Assembly: GCF_932526225.1 (NCBI RefSeq)
Contig: NC_064044.1
Span: 12,848,084-12,912,083 of the forward strand
From: Nematostella vectensis
Taxonomy: Eukaryota > Cnidaria > Anthozoa > Actiniaria > Edwardsiidae
Length of the DNA: 64,000 bases
Direction of reading: 5' to 3'
Part shown: in pieces, positions 25,906 through 39,800 of the stretch
How the letters are laid out: every line of letters starts with the position of its first letter
How positions within the stretch are numbered: position 1 is the first letter of the stretch
Program-made: the position numbers and the translations under genes
The notes under the pieces: generated by a model
Told to the model about the DNA's origin: nothing
Seen by the model: the letters and a program-made list of their open reading frames with translations, nothing else
Database searches by the model: none

Positions 25906-26398
25906 ATAGCGCTTGCTCTATTTGATGATTTTTTCTTTTTCTCTAATATATTATTCTGACGCGTGACGCGCCCGTTAAAAGTAAATTCGAATTAGTTATA
26001 GTTGAATATAGAATTAGTTATAGTTGAATCGACGAGGAAGGATTTTCTTAGGTAGACGTCATAGACGCAAGTTGCTGCTCAAATTTAAAACGATATCACC
26101 TGAGCCGATGGAGTAATGTGAATGTGATTTGCAATTGCTTCGACGTTGCTCCCAAAAGGGCAATTCTCGTTTTTGAACATTACATTTTCACTTGGTAGTC
26201 ACAGAGAATGGGGTTTAAAACCCCTAAATCGAACCTCCCCCTGGCTCGACTACTGATTAAATTGTTTATGAAACCTGAAACTGTTTCCTGGCGTTTTGCG
26301 GCTAGTAACACATGTACCGCGAGATGACACTTGTAGTGTTACACAATAACTCATTTATAAGTAATAAGTAGAGATCTAGCTGCATAAAGTTTGACGAC

Positions 26399-26705
26399 AT
26401 GGAATCTCATCTCTTCCGCAGTAAAATGCCATCTATATACCACGAGCACTGTGGTAAACCTGGCCCCAAGAGTACTGAGTACATGCCTCCACCAGAAGCG
26501 AGAGGATTCAAGTCTCGCAGCGCACCGAATTCACCTTGCTTCGAGAGAAAACCTCTTTTTGCCCTGTCTCGCTCGCCTCGCCTACCTCGTTCGCCTCGCC
26601 TCGTACGGTCGTCGACTCTACAAGGGGAGAGACGTCAAGAGAAGGCGAAAGAGATACGTGCCAAGTCGGCCAAGGTCAACCGAAGCAAGTCGTTCCAGTC
26701 TAAAT
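26399..26705 (+). CDS. Candidate alternative first coding exon of RASSF
   Basis: An ATG in good context (GACGACATGG) opens 102 codons of basic, Ser/Arg/Pro-rich sequence (SRSPRLPRSPRLVRS) ending at a strong donor, AAAT|GTAAGA, in phase 1. Spliced to the RASSF exon at 28,079 (which needs phase 1) it would give an open protein that replaces the first zinc-binding half of the LIM domain. Spliced to the exon at 27,851 it would instead end at a TGA formed across the junction, immediately before the LIM-form ATG, making it an upstream ORF. Codon content looks coding-like, but I recognise no domain and there is no transcript evidence. Confidence 0.3.
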
Positions 26706-27852
26706 GTAAGAATTTTTTCTGTACAAAATTTCTATCACATTTGACCCCCTTTACTTTGCCCTTTTTTGGAATTTCGGTAATTTGAATGGAATTGCCCCTC
26801 TTTTGCAATTACTCTAATTCACTAGAACTGGGAGCTACATGAATACTGTAAACAGTACAATCATTATACAACGCGACTTTATTAAAATGGAACATCAATC
26901 CAACACACTCCATTCAAGGGACACCAAATTTCCAGTTCATCTTTCCGTCGTTCAAGATTATTTTCTTTCCATTCATTTTTCCGAAGCCATCTTATTGAAA
27001 GGAATGCGCATTTGTCCGGTGACTAAAATGGCCGCCCGAAAGGCTCAACTTCATCAATCAATTTCTTCTAATTATTATTGATTATTGGACATCAAAAATT
27101 ATGTTCAAGCCAAAGCTATTATAATATGTGTTTCTTACCATGATATTGTTTCATCACAAAAAAAGAAAAAAAAACTTTTTTCATACCACTGTATAAAAGG
27201 AGAACGTCGTAAGAAAACAATACATTATCCCCGTTAATACCACCCCTAACAGGTTTTTTTTTCTTCTATAGTTTATTTTGAAATCGCAACGAAACAATCA
27301 TTTCCATGAACCGTTTACAGCCGTATATTCTTTCCATATCATTCTTTAAATTTATTTTGTTATTCCCATACAAATAATGGTTATAGTTTTCTTTTTGCTT
27401 TCGCGACCACAAGAGCCACACCACCAATAATTTATTCTTTTGCATTGTTTATACCTGTATTTACGATTTAGGTCTTTCACGCATTTCAGAGAAGTGTTTC
27501 ACAGCCCGTTCTGCAAACGTCAATTGACGTTTTTACGGGCATTTTAGCATACAATCTATCCTATCCTCCTTCAATTTGAAAATTCCACATGCTTCGTAAT
27601 TCCCGCGTTAAAATCAATACTTAAAATGTAGTAAACATTTCACATATGATAAAATATCATATAGAAACCTACAGTGTGCAAGTCTTGACCCCTACCCCTC
27701 CCCACGCAGAACACCGTGACGTCATCAGCAGGTTTCACGATTAACATTTCAAGCCTTGTTATGACTCTAGAATCACATATGCAAAAAATTGATGTGTATA
27801 TCGCTAACATTGGATCGCTAACGTCTAACACACTACAAGATCTTCTGTAGGA

Positions 27853-30800
27853 ATGTCTGAGTGTCACAAATGTGGCAAACTAGTTTATTTTGGTGAGTTT
27901 GTTTTTGCGTGATTGCCCGCCATTCATACCAAGGTTCAAACGGAACCACAAAGTCGATCTCTTTGGCACGGCTCCGTAAAAACACGCAAGCATAACCAAC
28001 TCAGATGATAGATTAGTCCTTCTGCAAAGAGGGAATTGAAATTGTATTCGTTTCTAAAAGCTTTGTGTTTTTCTGTAGCTGAGCAAAAGAACTCACTCGG
28101 TAAGGTTTGGCATCCAAGCTGTTTGCGCTGTGAAGAATGTGGTAAACGGCTGAACCCGGGCCAACATTCAGAGGTAAGTTATAGCGCAATCAACTGATAT
28201 TTCCTTTTTATTCTCCACTTCAAGGGTGTATGCTATTATGAAATAGTGGTCGAAATGCTATTACACTTGAATGAGACTGACAAGTCATTTGAAAGGTTTG
28301 TGTTTACATTTTATCGGTGAGTTTCGAGACAGATCGTAGTGAACCGATCACAGATCTCATAATAGAACAAGCGATCGAATAATTGAAAGTGATTTCTCCT
28401 GATTACAGCTGCAACATTGTTTACAAAAGAAAGTGATTTGTTTTATGTATTAGCTCCACACAACAGAGAAAACAAGCTCATGTAGATAATAAACCCAGCA
28501 ACACATTATATTTTCCGACAATCCATTTCATTGGGGTCTCATAAGATGAAACCCAAAATTAAATCGGTCCTTTATCTCACAGTAATTCTTCATCTTAGCT
28601 GTTTCGAAACCGCTTTTATCCCCGATTTTTTAGTTTTCATGTGAAATAGTATTGTCGTGACTGTACCCTTGAGCCCCCAAGGCGAAAAAAATACTCACTG
28701 TACTTATACACAAAATGTATAACTTTTATCATGATAGCATTGTTAATAACAACCGCATAACATGTTGGTTTTAATCCATTCGTCAATATAAGTACTGGGT
28801 GGAAAATGCCGATATTAGACCAATTCTGATCTGAGTTATTTACATGTTTTGCCTCTGATAAGCTCAGTATTACTGCAAATTTGACCATTTTATGCTTAAT
28901 GTTTAGTTTGCATGTTTTATTATGTTCATCTACATTTCTAGATTAATTAAACTAAATGGATCAGTCCATTTTATTAAATAAATTATATTATTTTTGTTGA
29001 GTTTGTTCAATATAAATGCAAATTTGACACTCTATAATTAATCTTTAGTAATGCATGTTTTTTATGTTTATCTACAAAATGGATGAAACTTTTTATCAAA
29101 GAAACGATGATCATTCTTTTTTTTAGTTTTTATTTACTTAAATGCTTTAATTTTTTTCACTTTTAATACCAAATATTTAACGATGTTTTATTGAAAAAAA
29201 AATATTTCTAATTTTAAAGTGTAACTAAGGTTGTTTTAATGCATCTCTATTTTCATAACGTGGAGTATCATGTAAAAAGATTTGAATCACTTCACCAAAA
29301 TAGCCAAACTTTTTGTCTCATTTCATTACCTGAGGATTGTTATAGATTGATTGACAGTAATATAATTTACAATTCATATTTTCTTCCAAACCACTAAACT
29401 AACCACTAATATTTTCTGATAAACTTATGTAATTATTTCCTCTATTTTTACAAAGAAAACGTTATTTATTTAAGTTTCACCATTTCATTGAGTTATAGGT
29501 AATGATAACTTTAATTTTATTGCTTTTATTTGTGTAAGAATTTGTTACATTGAGCTTAATCAGAGATGACATCACTATCTATTTTTAGCCTTTCTTCCCA
29601 CTAAATGTATTTTACCATGTGGTCTATGGTCTTGTTCTTTTGACTGATATTTGAGAAATCTCCAGATATGGAAGCAGATTTGTTTGTCCTTCTACAGAAA
29701 TCAGTTCCACATCTTTTATCAACATGGATGGTGTGTGAGGAAGTATAATTTGTTTTAGATGGCTTTTTCCAATAGCAGTTTGACATGATCCAGACTGAGG
29801 TTTTGTTAGTTATTTTAAATGAACAGTGCTTCAAAAGCACCAATTTGGGCTCGAATATACAATATTTATTTACAATTGAGCTGTTTTTATGGTGGTTATA
29901 AAATAATGTCAAGTGTTTGATAATATAACTTTGTTTTAAAATGTCTAGCCATGGTGGGGTAATTTATATTACCAAATAATGACATTAATAATGGCGCTTG
30001 CCTCTCAGGTTGAAAATGCCAAGGACAATATTGTGAATGTAAAATACATTCATAATTGTAATGTTTTTCGGGACTAAAACATCACGAAGAAATAGACAGC
30101 TCGTTGAACACAACAACTGAACTCCATTTATTTCTGAACAACCCCCGACATGCCCACGAGGCATTCCAAATATGGTGTACAACACAGGGAGCCCATCCGA
30201 ATATATTACATCTCCCCGTTCCTGGAATGAACTAGCTACAAACATGTAAACAATGTCAATGACTAGAGAGCTAAATACATCTAATAGTCTCTTTACAAGT
30301 CCAGACGTACTACAGGTTTAGGGGTACGCCTTGTGTAACGCCTCACAGGTGTAGAGGCCACGTCAGGTGGTGACTCAGTTGTACATGTAGGAACAACAGT
30401 CTCTGAAGATTTAGGTGAGACTTCAGGTAGAGGGGTAACCTCAGGCTCAGGAAGAATGGGTTTAGAGGACACTACTGGAGTAGAGGGCAAAACAAAGCCA
30501 CTCCCAGTCATAGCTGTAGCTGTAGTTGGTGGGGATGTGTGCTCCGCATCACCAGCTGCTAGAAGGTGATCAACATGTACATGACACATTCGTCCTCCAA
30601 TACGTATCTGGTATGCTAGGGGACCGATTCTCAAGATCACTGTTCCTTTATCCCACTTGTGTTTTCCTCTGAAGTTACGAACTAAACAATGTCTCCTGGA
30701 AGAAACTCACGAGTTTTTGTTCGGCCACCATCATGCTGTTGCTTTTCCTTCATCTGACGCTCCTCAACATGCTGGGCCAGATTGGGCTGAAGCAATGCCA

Positions 30801-33800
30801 AACATGTGCGAGGCTTACGCTTCAAGAACAACTCAGCAGGTGTCTGCCCAGTAACCGTATGGGGCGTGTTCCTGTACGAAAACAGAAAACTTGACAGCCG
30901 TTGCTGTAGCGATTTCCCCTGATCAAACTTGCTGGTAAGTAACGCCTGCTTGAGAGTTTGAACATATCTCTCCGCCTCCCCGTTAGAAGCGGGATGATAG
31001 CGAGGGACCCGTGTATGCCGTATTCCATTACTTTTCATAAACATGTCCAGCTCACTAGAAATGAACGGTGGACCGTTATCGGAGACCATCTCCTCTGGTA
31101 ATCCATGTGATGCAAATAGACCAGCCAGCATTTCAATGGTCTTGGGTGCAGTAGTGGAAGATGTAGCAATAATCTCAGGCCACTTTGAGTGTGCATCGAC
31201 AACAACAAAAAAGTTCACTCCGTCTTTAACAGCATAATCCATGTGCACTCGTTGCCAAACTCTAACAGGCCATTTCCATGGGATCAAAGGTGCTGTGGCA
31301 GGCTGCTTACGAACAGACTGGCAGGCCTCACAATTGTGCACCATGTTCTCGATAGCCTGATCGAGCTTTGGCCACCACAGGTAGCTGCGTGCGAGAGACT
31401 TCATGCGACACATACCTGGGTGATCTGCGTGAAGATCATGCAGGATTTTCTCCTGAAATGCCTCTGGGATAATGACCCGCAGACCCCAGAGAACACAGTC
31501 TTGTTCCACAGACAGTTCCAATCGACGATTGAAATAAGGACGTAATTCCTCCTCCTGTGTCTGCTGTGGCCAGCCACTTTTCACATAATGAAGTACCTTG
31601 CTTAACACAGAATCCTTTCTTGTTTCCATAGCAATGTCCTTTGCCGTTACAGGTAGGTCATCCACATAACTGAAATGATAAATTTCAGTTTCCTCGGAAA
31701 CTCTAGGCTTATCAACAGGAAGTCTGGACAGCCCATCCGCATTGCTGTGATCGACACCTTTACGGTAAACGACATCATACTGGTGGGATGCTAAAATTAA
31801 AGCCCACCTCTGAAGACGAGCCGCAGCTAGTGTGGGAATTGCCGACTTTGGCCCTAAGATTGTTAGGAGTGGTTTATGGTCGGTCTCCAGAATAAATCGT
31901 CGCCCATATAAAAACTGGTGGAACTTTTTAACTCCGTAAATAATGGACAGGGCTTCCTTCTCTAGCTGGGCATAATTCTTTTCACTACCAGTGAGGGTTC
32001 TTGAGGCAAAAGCAATGGGGCGCTCCTCGCCTCCTGGCATAACGTGTGAAATAACGGCTCCAATGCCATAGGGTGATGCATCACAAGCCAATTTAATTGG
32101 AAGATTGACGTCATAATGAGTTAGGACTTTCGCTGATTGCAGGAGCTCTTTTGCAGAGGTGAAGGCTTGCTCGCATTCTGGCAGCCATGACCACTCAACC
32201 CCGTCCCGCAGGAGGTTGTTTAACGGGTGCAGCAATGTTGACAAGTTCGGGAGAAATTTTCCGTAGTACTGTAACATACCCAGAAAAGATCTCAACTCGG
32301 TAACATTAGTTGGCGCAGGAGCATCCACAACAGCCCGAACTTTCTCTGGTGAAGGGTGGACACCCTCGGCATCAATGACATGACCGAGAAAACCGACCCT
32401 GTCCTCCAGGAAACTGCATTTCGACAACTTGAGAGAAATTCCGTATTTCTCAAGTCTTTCCAGCACCGCCTCTAATCTTGCTTTGTGTTCCTGGTCATTC
32501 CTTCCAGTGATCAAAATATCGTCGATATAGCAAACAACACCATCAATGCCCTTGAGAATGGTGTCAATAGTAGATTGAAATACAGCAGGTGCGCTTGCGA
32601 CACCAAAAGGCAACCGATTATACTGATAGAGCCCTTTACAGGTGTTGACAGTGAGGAACTTCTTGGACTCCTCACCAAGAGGCAGTTGCTGATATGCATG
32701 CTTGAGGTCAAGTTTAGAAAACTTGGTACCACCTGCCAGAGCACTGAGCAAATCTTGAGGGTTAGGCAGAGGGTATTGGTCGACGTCCAAAACTGGATTC
32801 ACCGTAACTTTGTAGTCTCCACACAAACGAACACCACCATCTGCCTTAGGGACGACCACTAACGGGGCAGCCCACTCACTATGGGACACTTTTGTCACGA
32901 TCCCCTCCTTTTCCATGCGATCCAACTCTGCTTCAACTGCTGGCTTTAGGGCATACGGCACGGGGCGAGCCTTATGAAACCTAGGCGTGGCCTCAGGTTG
33001 CACATTGATTCTTGCTTGAAACTCCTTGATTTTGCCCAGGCCCGTACCGAAAACACCCTTGAACCGTGCAGTCAGTTCATGAACTAAATCAGAAGAAGAA
33101 ACACTAAAAAGGTGCTCCCAGTTCAGCTTAACAACACTGAGCCAATTACGACCCAGAATAGCTGGTTTGCTCTCAACTTTTGCCACAATCAGAGGCAACT
33201 TGGCACTTTGACCCTCGTACTCAACTAGAACTTCGGTTTCACCAATTAAAGGTAACACTGTTCCAGAATAAGTCTTTAATGAGGTACTTGCATTCTTGAG
33301 TTTCAAATGTCCAAAATTCTCTTTGAACAACTTTTCAGGGATGACTGTGCGTGCAGCTCCCGTATCAACTTCCATTGGAATTTCCTTTCCGTTAACAGTG
33401 ATAGTTACTGTCACTGCTTTGCTGCTGGGTTCACGAGTTGAAAAGAACCCCAATGACTCATCTTCTTGGTCATTGTCCACTGAAACTTCAACATACTTGG
33501 TTTCCTTGCACTCCTTGGACTGACAGACTCTCTTTAGGTGACCCACTTTGCCACAATTATCACACTTATACTTCTTGTATTTACAGGATTTACCATCATG
33601 TTCAGCACTGCCACAACGATGACATGCTGTTTTGGGCTTTCCTCCCTTGTTCTGTGTGAATTTCTTGTGTTTCTGTGGCTTTTTTCCAAGCTGATGAACT
33701 TCTTCACCGCAGCCCGATCCGGACGATCCAGAGCCCTTCAATTCCGACGACTTCGATTCTGCCATTTCCATCGACTGAGCGATCTCCAAAGCCTTCGCAA

Positions 33801-36800
33801 ACGTCAAGGTTTTCTCGGTTAAAAGTTTCCGTTGAATCGCTTCCTGGCGTAGACCACATACAAAACGGTCTCTCAAAGCTTCATCTTGGAAAGTTCCGAA
33901 CTCACAGTGAGTTGAAAGCTTCTTTAGTTGGGCGCCAAAGTCCGCAACTGTTTCGGAGTCGTGACGAAACCGGTTATGAAAATTGAATCGCTCGGCAATA
34001 ACCAAGGGTTTCGGATGCAAATGGCCACTCAAAATATCCACAAGATCTTTATATGTCTTGGTGTCAGGTTTTTCCGGAGTCAAAAGATTCCTCAACAGTC
34101 CGTACGTTTCAGGACCTATTGCAGTGAGCAAGACAGCTACCTCGTTCTCCTTTCGCACGCCATTCGCCTTCATGAAGTTTTCAAGCCGCTCAATGTAAGC
34201 TTCAAACGACTCTTTTTGCCGGTCGAACTCTCTTAGTTGACCGATGACACTCATGGTGTTCCACAGATCCGGTTCTCGTCGCCAGATGTAATGTTTTTCG
34301 GGACTAAAACATCACGAAGAAATAGACAGCTCGTTGAACACAACAACTGAACTCCATTTATTTCTGAACAACCCCCGACATGCCCACGAGGCATTCCAAA
34401 TATGGTGTACAACACAGGGAGCCCATCCGAATATATTACAATAATGTTTGAGAGTTTTTGTATAAATTGCTTATATAAACTAATGGCAAAAAGTAAAACT
34501 CAGTTAATCCTGTATTTGCTCATTTTTGTTTTCATCCCATTCCATCAATTCATGATGTAATACCAGACATCTTGTTCTTATTGTTTTAACCATTAAGGGA
34601 TATCATATTTAATCTGCTAGTTATAACTCATTGTGTTTTTTAAACATTGAGTAATAATTTATAATGTTATCTACCATGCTGTAGTTTATATTTTGTGTAT
34701 TTTTTAACCATTTAGTCATACCATTATTGTAACCTTCCATGCTATGGCTTATTGTGTGTGTTTTTTTTTTCAGCATCGAGGGATTCCTTACTGTAACCTT
34801 CTATGCTATGGCTTATTGTGTGTGTTATTTTCCAGCATCGAGGAATTCCTCACTGTAACCTTCCATGCTATGGCTTATTGTGTGTGTTGTTTTTTCAGCA
34901 TCGAGGGATTCCTTACTGTAACCTTCCATGCTATAGCTTGCTGTTTGGCCCTGGGGGGTATGGCCATGGTGGCACAGAGTCACACAAGCATCTTGGAGAG
35001 GAGAAGCTTTCACAGGCTGAACAAGAGGCTATTAGGTATACAGTCGGACAGACGACGGACAGTCAGACCATAGCTAGGAGGAGAGACGGCTGCCTTCCGG
35101 TAGAGTCAGGATTAAAAGACTGTAGCAGATGTACAAAGTTTAAACCCCTCCCCTTTTGGGCTGCCAGAAAGCCAATTACATCAAATAATAACTCCCCCCC
35201 CCTGTCACTTGGCCAACCCCCTCCCCCTTCAGTAAAAAGCCTGATCCACCTGTGAAAAACCTCAATGAAGAAAATATGAAAAGTTACCTGTACCTCTGGT
35301 AATTACAGTAAATGATCAAGGATCGCCTCCCTCCCCCCTGCCCCTCTTTCCCAAGAGACAGGAAGGCAGACATTAAAACTGACAGACAGTTGCCAGGGGC
35401 GGATCCAGGATTTCAATATGGGGGGTGGATAATGGCCGGATAGACGGCTTATAACTGATCCAGTGGTTCTTGGTAGGTCATGTAGATCTTAGATCTTTTA
35501 CTTAAAAAAAGGGGGTGGGGAAATCCACCCAGTCCACCCCCTGTATTCGCCCTTGAGTTGCACAGATGGAAATGTGGCAAACAGAAGTTATCATCTGATT
35601 TGAGGTTGTTTTTATTATTCCAGAAATGAGATAGTCCCAAGGTTAAAACATTACAACACTTACTTTGAGAACCGCAAGGCTTTACAAATGGCATGTAGAG
35701 AGGTATGTCTGTATATTTGCATCGCCAGTCTGCTCTCTTAAGTGGAGCCACTTTATAACTAAACTGTTTGTCAACGTACATGAATGTGAAATACCATAAT
35801 GCTTATAATGACAGCATTGCATGGCATGAATGTCTGGAGATCAAATCCAGAATTTTATTTGCTTCAAACTTGAAATAATCACATGTTATTTTCAATCGGC
35901 TGAAAGGCTGTAAGACTCAGAGATGACATGGTTTGACCCTGTACACTTCAGATAATATTATACTTGGAATGGAATGAAAGGCTGAAAACTCTTAAGCTCC
36001 TCCCATTAGAATATCGAAGAGACATAACCGATCTAGTTCTGTTATTTAAAATAAAAAATGGTGATGTGAGCATTAGTTTAGCTAGCCTTCTCTCTCCAGC
36101 CACATCCCGATACAATACCCGAAATTACCATCCTAACAATTACCGCCTTTTTTCCACTCACAACCAAAATTATTACAAGAATTTGTATTTCCCTAGAACT
36201 GTCAAACTTTGGAATAGTCTTCCTTCACTTATGAAATCTTGCACTACGCTTTCGTCTTTCAGATATCAGCTGACAACTCAATATTTAGATAAACTTGCTT
36301 TTTACCAACCTCCATAATTTCATAGAGCTTAAATTTATGTAATTCAATTTTTATTTTTCGTTTTTAGAATTTTTATTGTTTGTAATTTGTTGGGAAAGAA
36401 TTTCAATTGGGGCTTACGCCCTGTTTTCTTCTCCCGTCACATTGTTTCTTATTTTCTTTATTTTGTTTATTTCCTATTGTAAACCATAGTATTTTTGTGT
36501 GACAAAGCCAATAAGCTAAACTAAACTAATATCATTCTAGGCCAATGGTCATCTTATTCTGGAAGGGGTCCTGCGTGTTTACTGGGGCCTCAAGCATCCT
36601 GTTATGCTTTCAAGTACAAGCATGGCAGACTGGAGGAGAAAACGCACCATGGCCGGGGAGGGAATTGCTCCTGTCAGTAACAAAAAGCCTACTACAGCTG
36701 TGCAGGGACTCAAGGAAAATGAAATTGTAAGTTATGGGACAGCTAATCACCACACTCATCGTATGAAAGAAGTCTTGCCTGATGGGTAACCCCCTTTTTA

Positions 36801-39800
36801 AGGCACCCCATATGTAGAAGATTGTGTTTAGATTTAGGTTGTAAGTTATAAACCAGTGGGTGGGAGTTAAAGATGGCAGCCATCAAATCATTGTGGGAGA
36901 GATGGCACATTAACTTTTTTCCTGTAACTGTAAGGGCAGTTATTCATTTTGTTTATCATTTCAACATTTGTAGAGACCTCGCACCACCACTCTTGAGAGG
37001 ATTCTTGCACGCCGTAAATCCATTACCAACAGGAACATCAAAGAAGCTTCATCAGGGGAGAAGAAACCTGAGAAGTTCCCTCCAAGCTATTATGCTTCTA
37101 AGGTAAAAGTCATGGTGAAAATAGTATCATCCTTTTGTTTGGTTTCCATCACTTGATGATACTGTATTCTTATTATTTGATAAAGGAGTTACTCTATCAT
37201 AAAAAAATGTTTATGGTTAAAATGAAACATTGATTAATGATAATGAGGTTCAACTTTTCTAATTAGTTAATTTTATTGGCATTTACTCGTGAGAAATCTT
37301 CAAAGCATCATATAAGATTCTCTTATCTCATATAAAATTTCTGACACTATTTGTTTAACCCTGAATTTGAGTGAAAATAAAAAAAATTAAATTTAAAGAG
37401 TGCAAAGATAAAAGAACATGAAAATAATGGTATGTCAATTCCCATGTTTGATAACATAGCTTTCAACTCACCCACATTATGGGGGGTTCACATAATTATC
37501 TACTGTATTTCGCAAACTTCCCAAGATTTCTGTCCAATTGACAGCTATGTGATAATGATAGATAATAGCTCCAGCTTTGCTGCCATGATGCATTCACCTT
37601 TCCCCCCTAAAAATTCAAGCAGCACCCTATATTCTGGGTGCTGGTAAAATAATTTTAAAAATCATGCACTGACGTTTTCTTCTTTCTCTCCTGCTCAAAT
37701 ACCAGACTGAAGAGCGTATTGTCTCATGCCCAGAATCTTACTATATGAATAACTGGATGGATGAACTGAGGTCCATATCCCCTGATAACTATGTAAGCTA
37801 AAAAAATAAAAGCAAGACATCTATAAGGTTATGCTAATATAAATGATTTTTAAAGGGAAGCCCTGCTACACAACTCTCATTTTAAAATGCATGAATCTAG
37901 CGGGTCACAGGAGTGTGTAAATCTGATCCCAAGTGACCATTGTTCTCTTGGTTTATCATAGAATTTAAAAAGAAAACATTTATAAATAGACCGCAATGAG
38001 AACCGAGCTAGCAGGCTTATCTAAAGGATATGATATAAATCTGGTTTTTAAATGTTGCAACCAACAAAGAAAATCCTTTGGTTTCGTAAAGAGAATATTT
38101 AACTCTCCTAACAAAAAAGGGATTAAGCAGACAGTGCTTTTTTGTTATTGTGTTCAACTACTTAAACTCTGGATTTGTCCAACTTGAAATCTTCATCACC
38201 AACATAAATATAAAAACCAATATCTCATAAAGTGTTGAATATGAAAAAAAGATTTAACATTGACACTATATAACCACCAAAATACAAAGATTTAAGAACG
38301 TTTGCAAATCAGTGCATGCACTGCACTGAGGTACAGTAGTGAGGTTTAAAAGTGTAAATTCAAGATTAAGCAAACGTTAAATATTCCATGTAAACCTCAG
38401 CTATGAATGTTGCAATAATTATTGCAGATTATATTTTTTGTAAATTTATTTCTATAGCTGAGGCTGCCAATGCCAAAAACGAACAAATTTTAATTCGAAA
38501 AAAAAAGCAATTTAATCTCTTTCCAAATACAAATTTATTGAACTGTAAAAAAGGCTTTTGGGTGTGACCAACACCAAAAACGATAATGTTTAAAATCTTT
38601 ACCCCCCCCCCCCCCCATCAACATTTCCTCTTTCTTTCACTGCATGCTCATTGATGCTCAACAGTACTATCTGTGTCTGTTATGCAGCACTGTTATGTAT
38701 ATGGTTATATGCACTTAGCTTTGGCACAATTTTATGCCTTCCTTTATCTGAAAACCCAGACACTTTAACTTTCAGCCCTTGGAGAATTAGAAAACTTAAA
38801 TGTGTAGCACCTCAGCAGAATTGGTAAGAACTAGGTCCCAGTGTTTCACTCATTTTGATGCCACAGGTAACCCCTCCAAAGACATTGTTTACACCGCCAT
38901 ATGGCACGTCCACCAACCTCCGCCTCACAAGCAAAACAAAAACAAGAGAGGTCATCAAAATGCTCTTTGCCAAATATCAGGTCAGTAATCTAATTTTTGA
39001 CACTTTTCCACTTTGAAAATCAAAACTTGTCGCTCTTGGAACAGGCTTAGGGTGGGTCTCGAACTACGAAGGGAGATGAGTTACAGTCCAAATTAGCAAG
39101 AAATTTGAGCTGTTTCCTTCATATTCACATAAATCCGAAAAATAATTACAAATATATCTTACCCCCTTATACCATCTCCTGGCCTCATCTTGGAAACCCT
39201 TGGTTCTCCCTAGCCTCATATACATGCTTATCAAACATATGAAAATAGGTTATAAAGCAAAGGCCCTATATTTTTCCAATCATCAGTAGATTACTAATTA
39301 AACCTTTTCTTCCAGATATCAAGTAATCAAAAGAAATTCAATCTCTATGCTGTCTATGAAAATGGATGTGAGTTCCAAATGAATTCATATAGTTTACCTG
39401 ACGCTCAGCCAGCATGTTCCCAGAGGTTAACAGGATGTCCAAAGAGTGTGGGGGAAGGGGTATGCCAGGCTGTATTAAGGGGATGGAGTGTCAAGGGGGG
39501 TACCAGCAGTATGTGCCAGGGGGTGACAGGATGTCCAAAGAGGGTGGGGGAAGGGGTATGCCAGGCTGTATTAAGTGGGTGGAGTGTCAAGGGGGGTACC
39601 AGCAGTATGTGCCAGGGGGGTGACCGGATGTCCAAAGGGGGTGGGGGAAGGGGTATGCCAGGCTGTATTAAGGGGATGGAGGGTCAAGGGGGGTACCAGC
39701 AGTATGTGCCAGGGGGTGACCGGATGTCCAAAGAGGGTGGGGGAAGGGGTATGCCAGGTTGTATTAAGGGGATGGAGTGTCAAGGGGGGTACCAGCAGTA

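Larger units (their letters stand above)
30057..34440 (-). mobile_element. Young Ty3/Gypsy-type LTR retrotransposon
   Basis: A 4,384-bp element in reverse orientation within RASSF intron 2. The two 154-bp LTRs (30,057-30,210 and 34,287-34,440) show no difference by eye, begin TGTAATG and end ATTACA, and are flanked by the 5-bp duplication ATAAT (30,052-30,056 and 34,441-34,445). Next to the 5' LTR, in element sense, lies a primer-binding-site-like TGGCGACGAGAACC. Next to the 3' LTR is a purine tract GGAACGGGGAGA. Identical LTRs mean a very recent insertion, probably still polymorphic. No envelope-like gene is present. Confidence 0.96.

Noticed and set aside
31043-34236. Plus-strand ORFs of 64-125 codons opposite the Gypsy-type polyprotein
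   Set aside because: Shadow frames of the 1,190-codon minus-strand ORF, with no recognisable domain.
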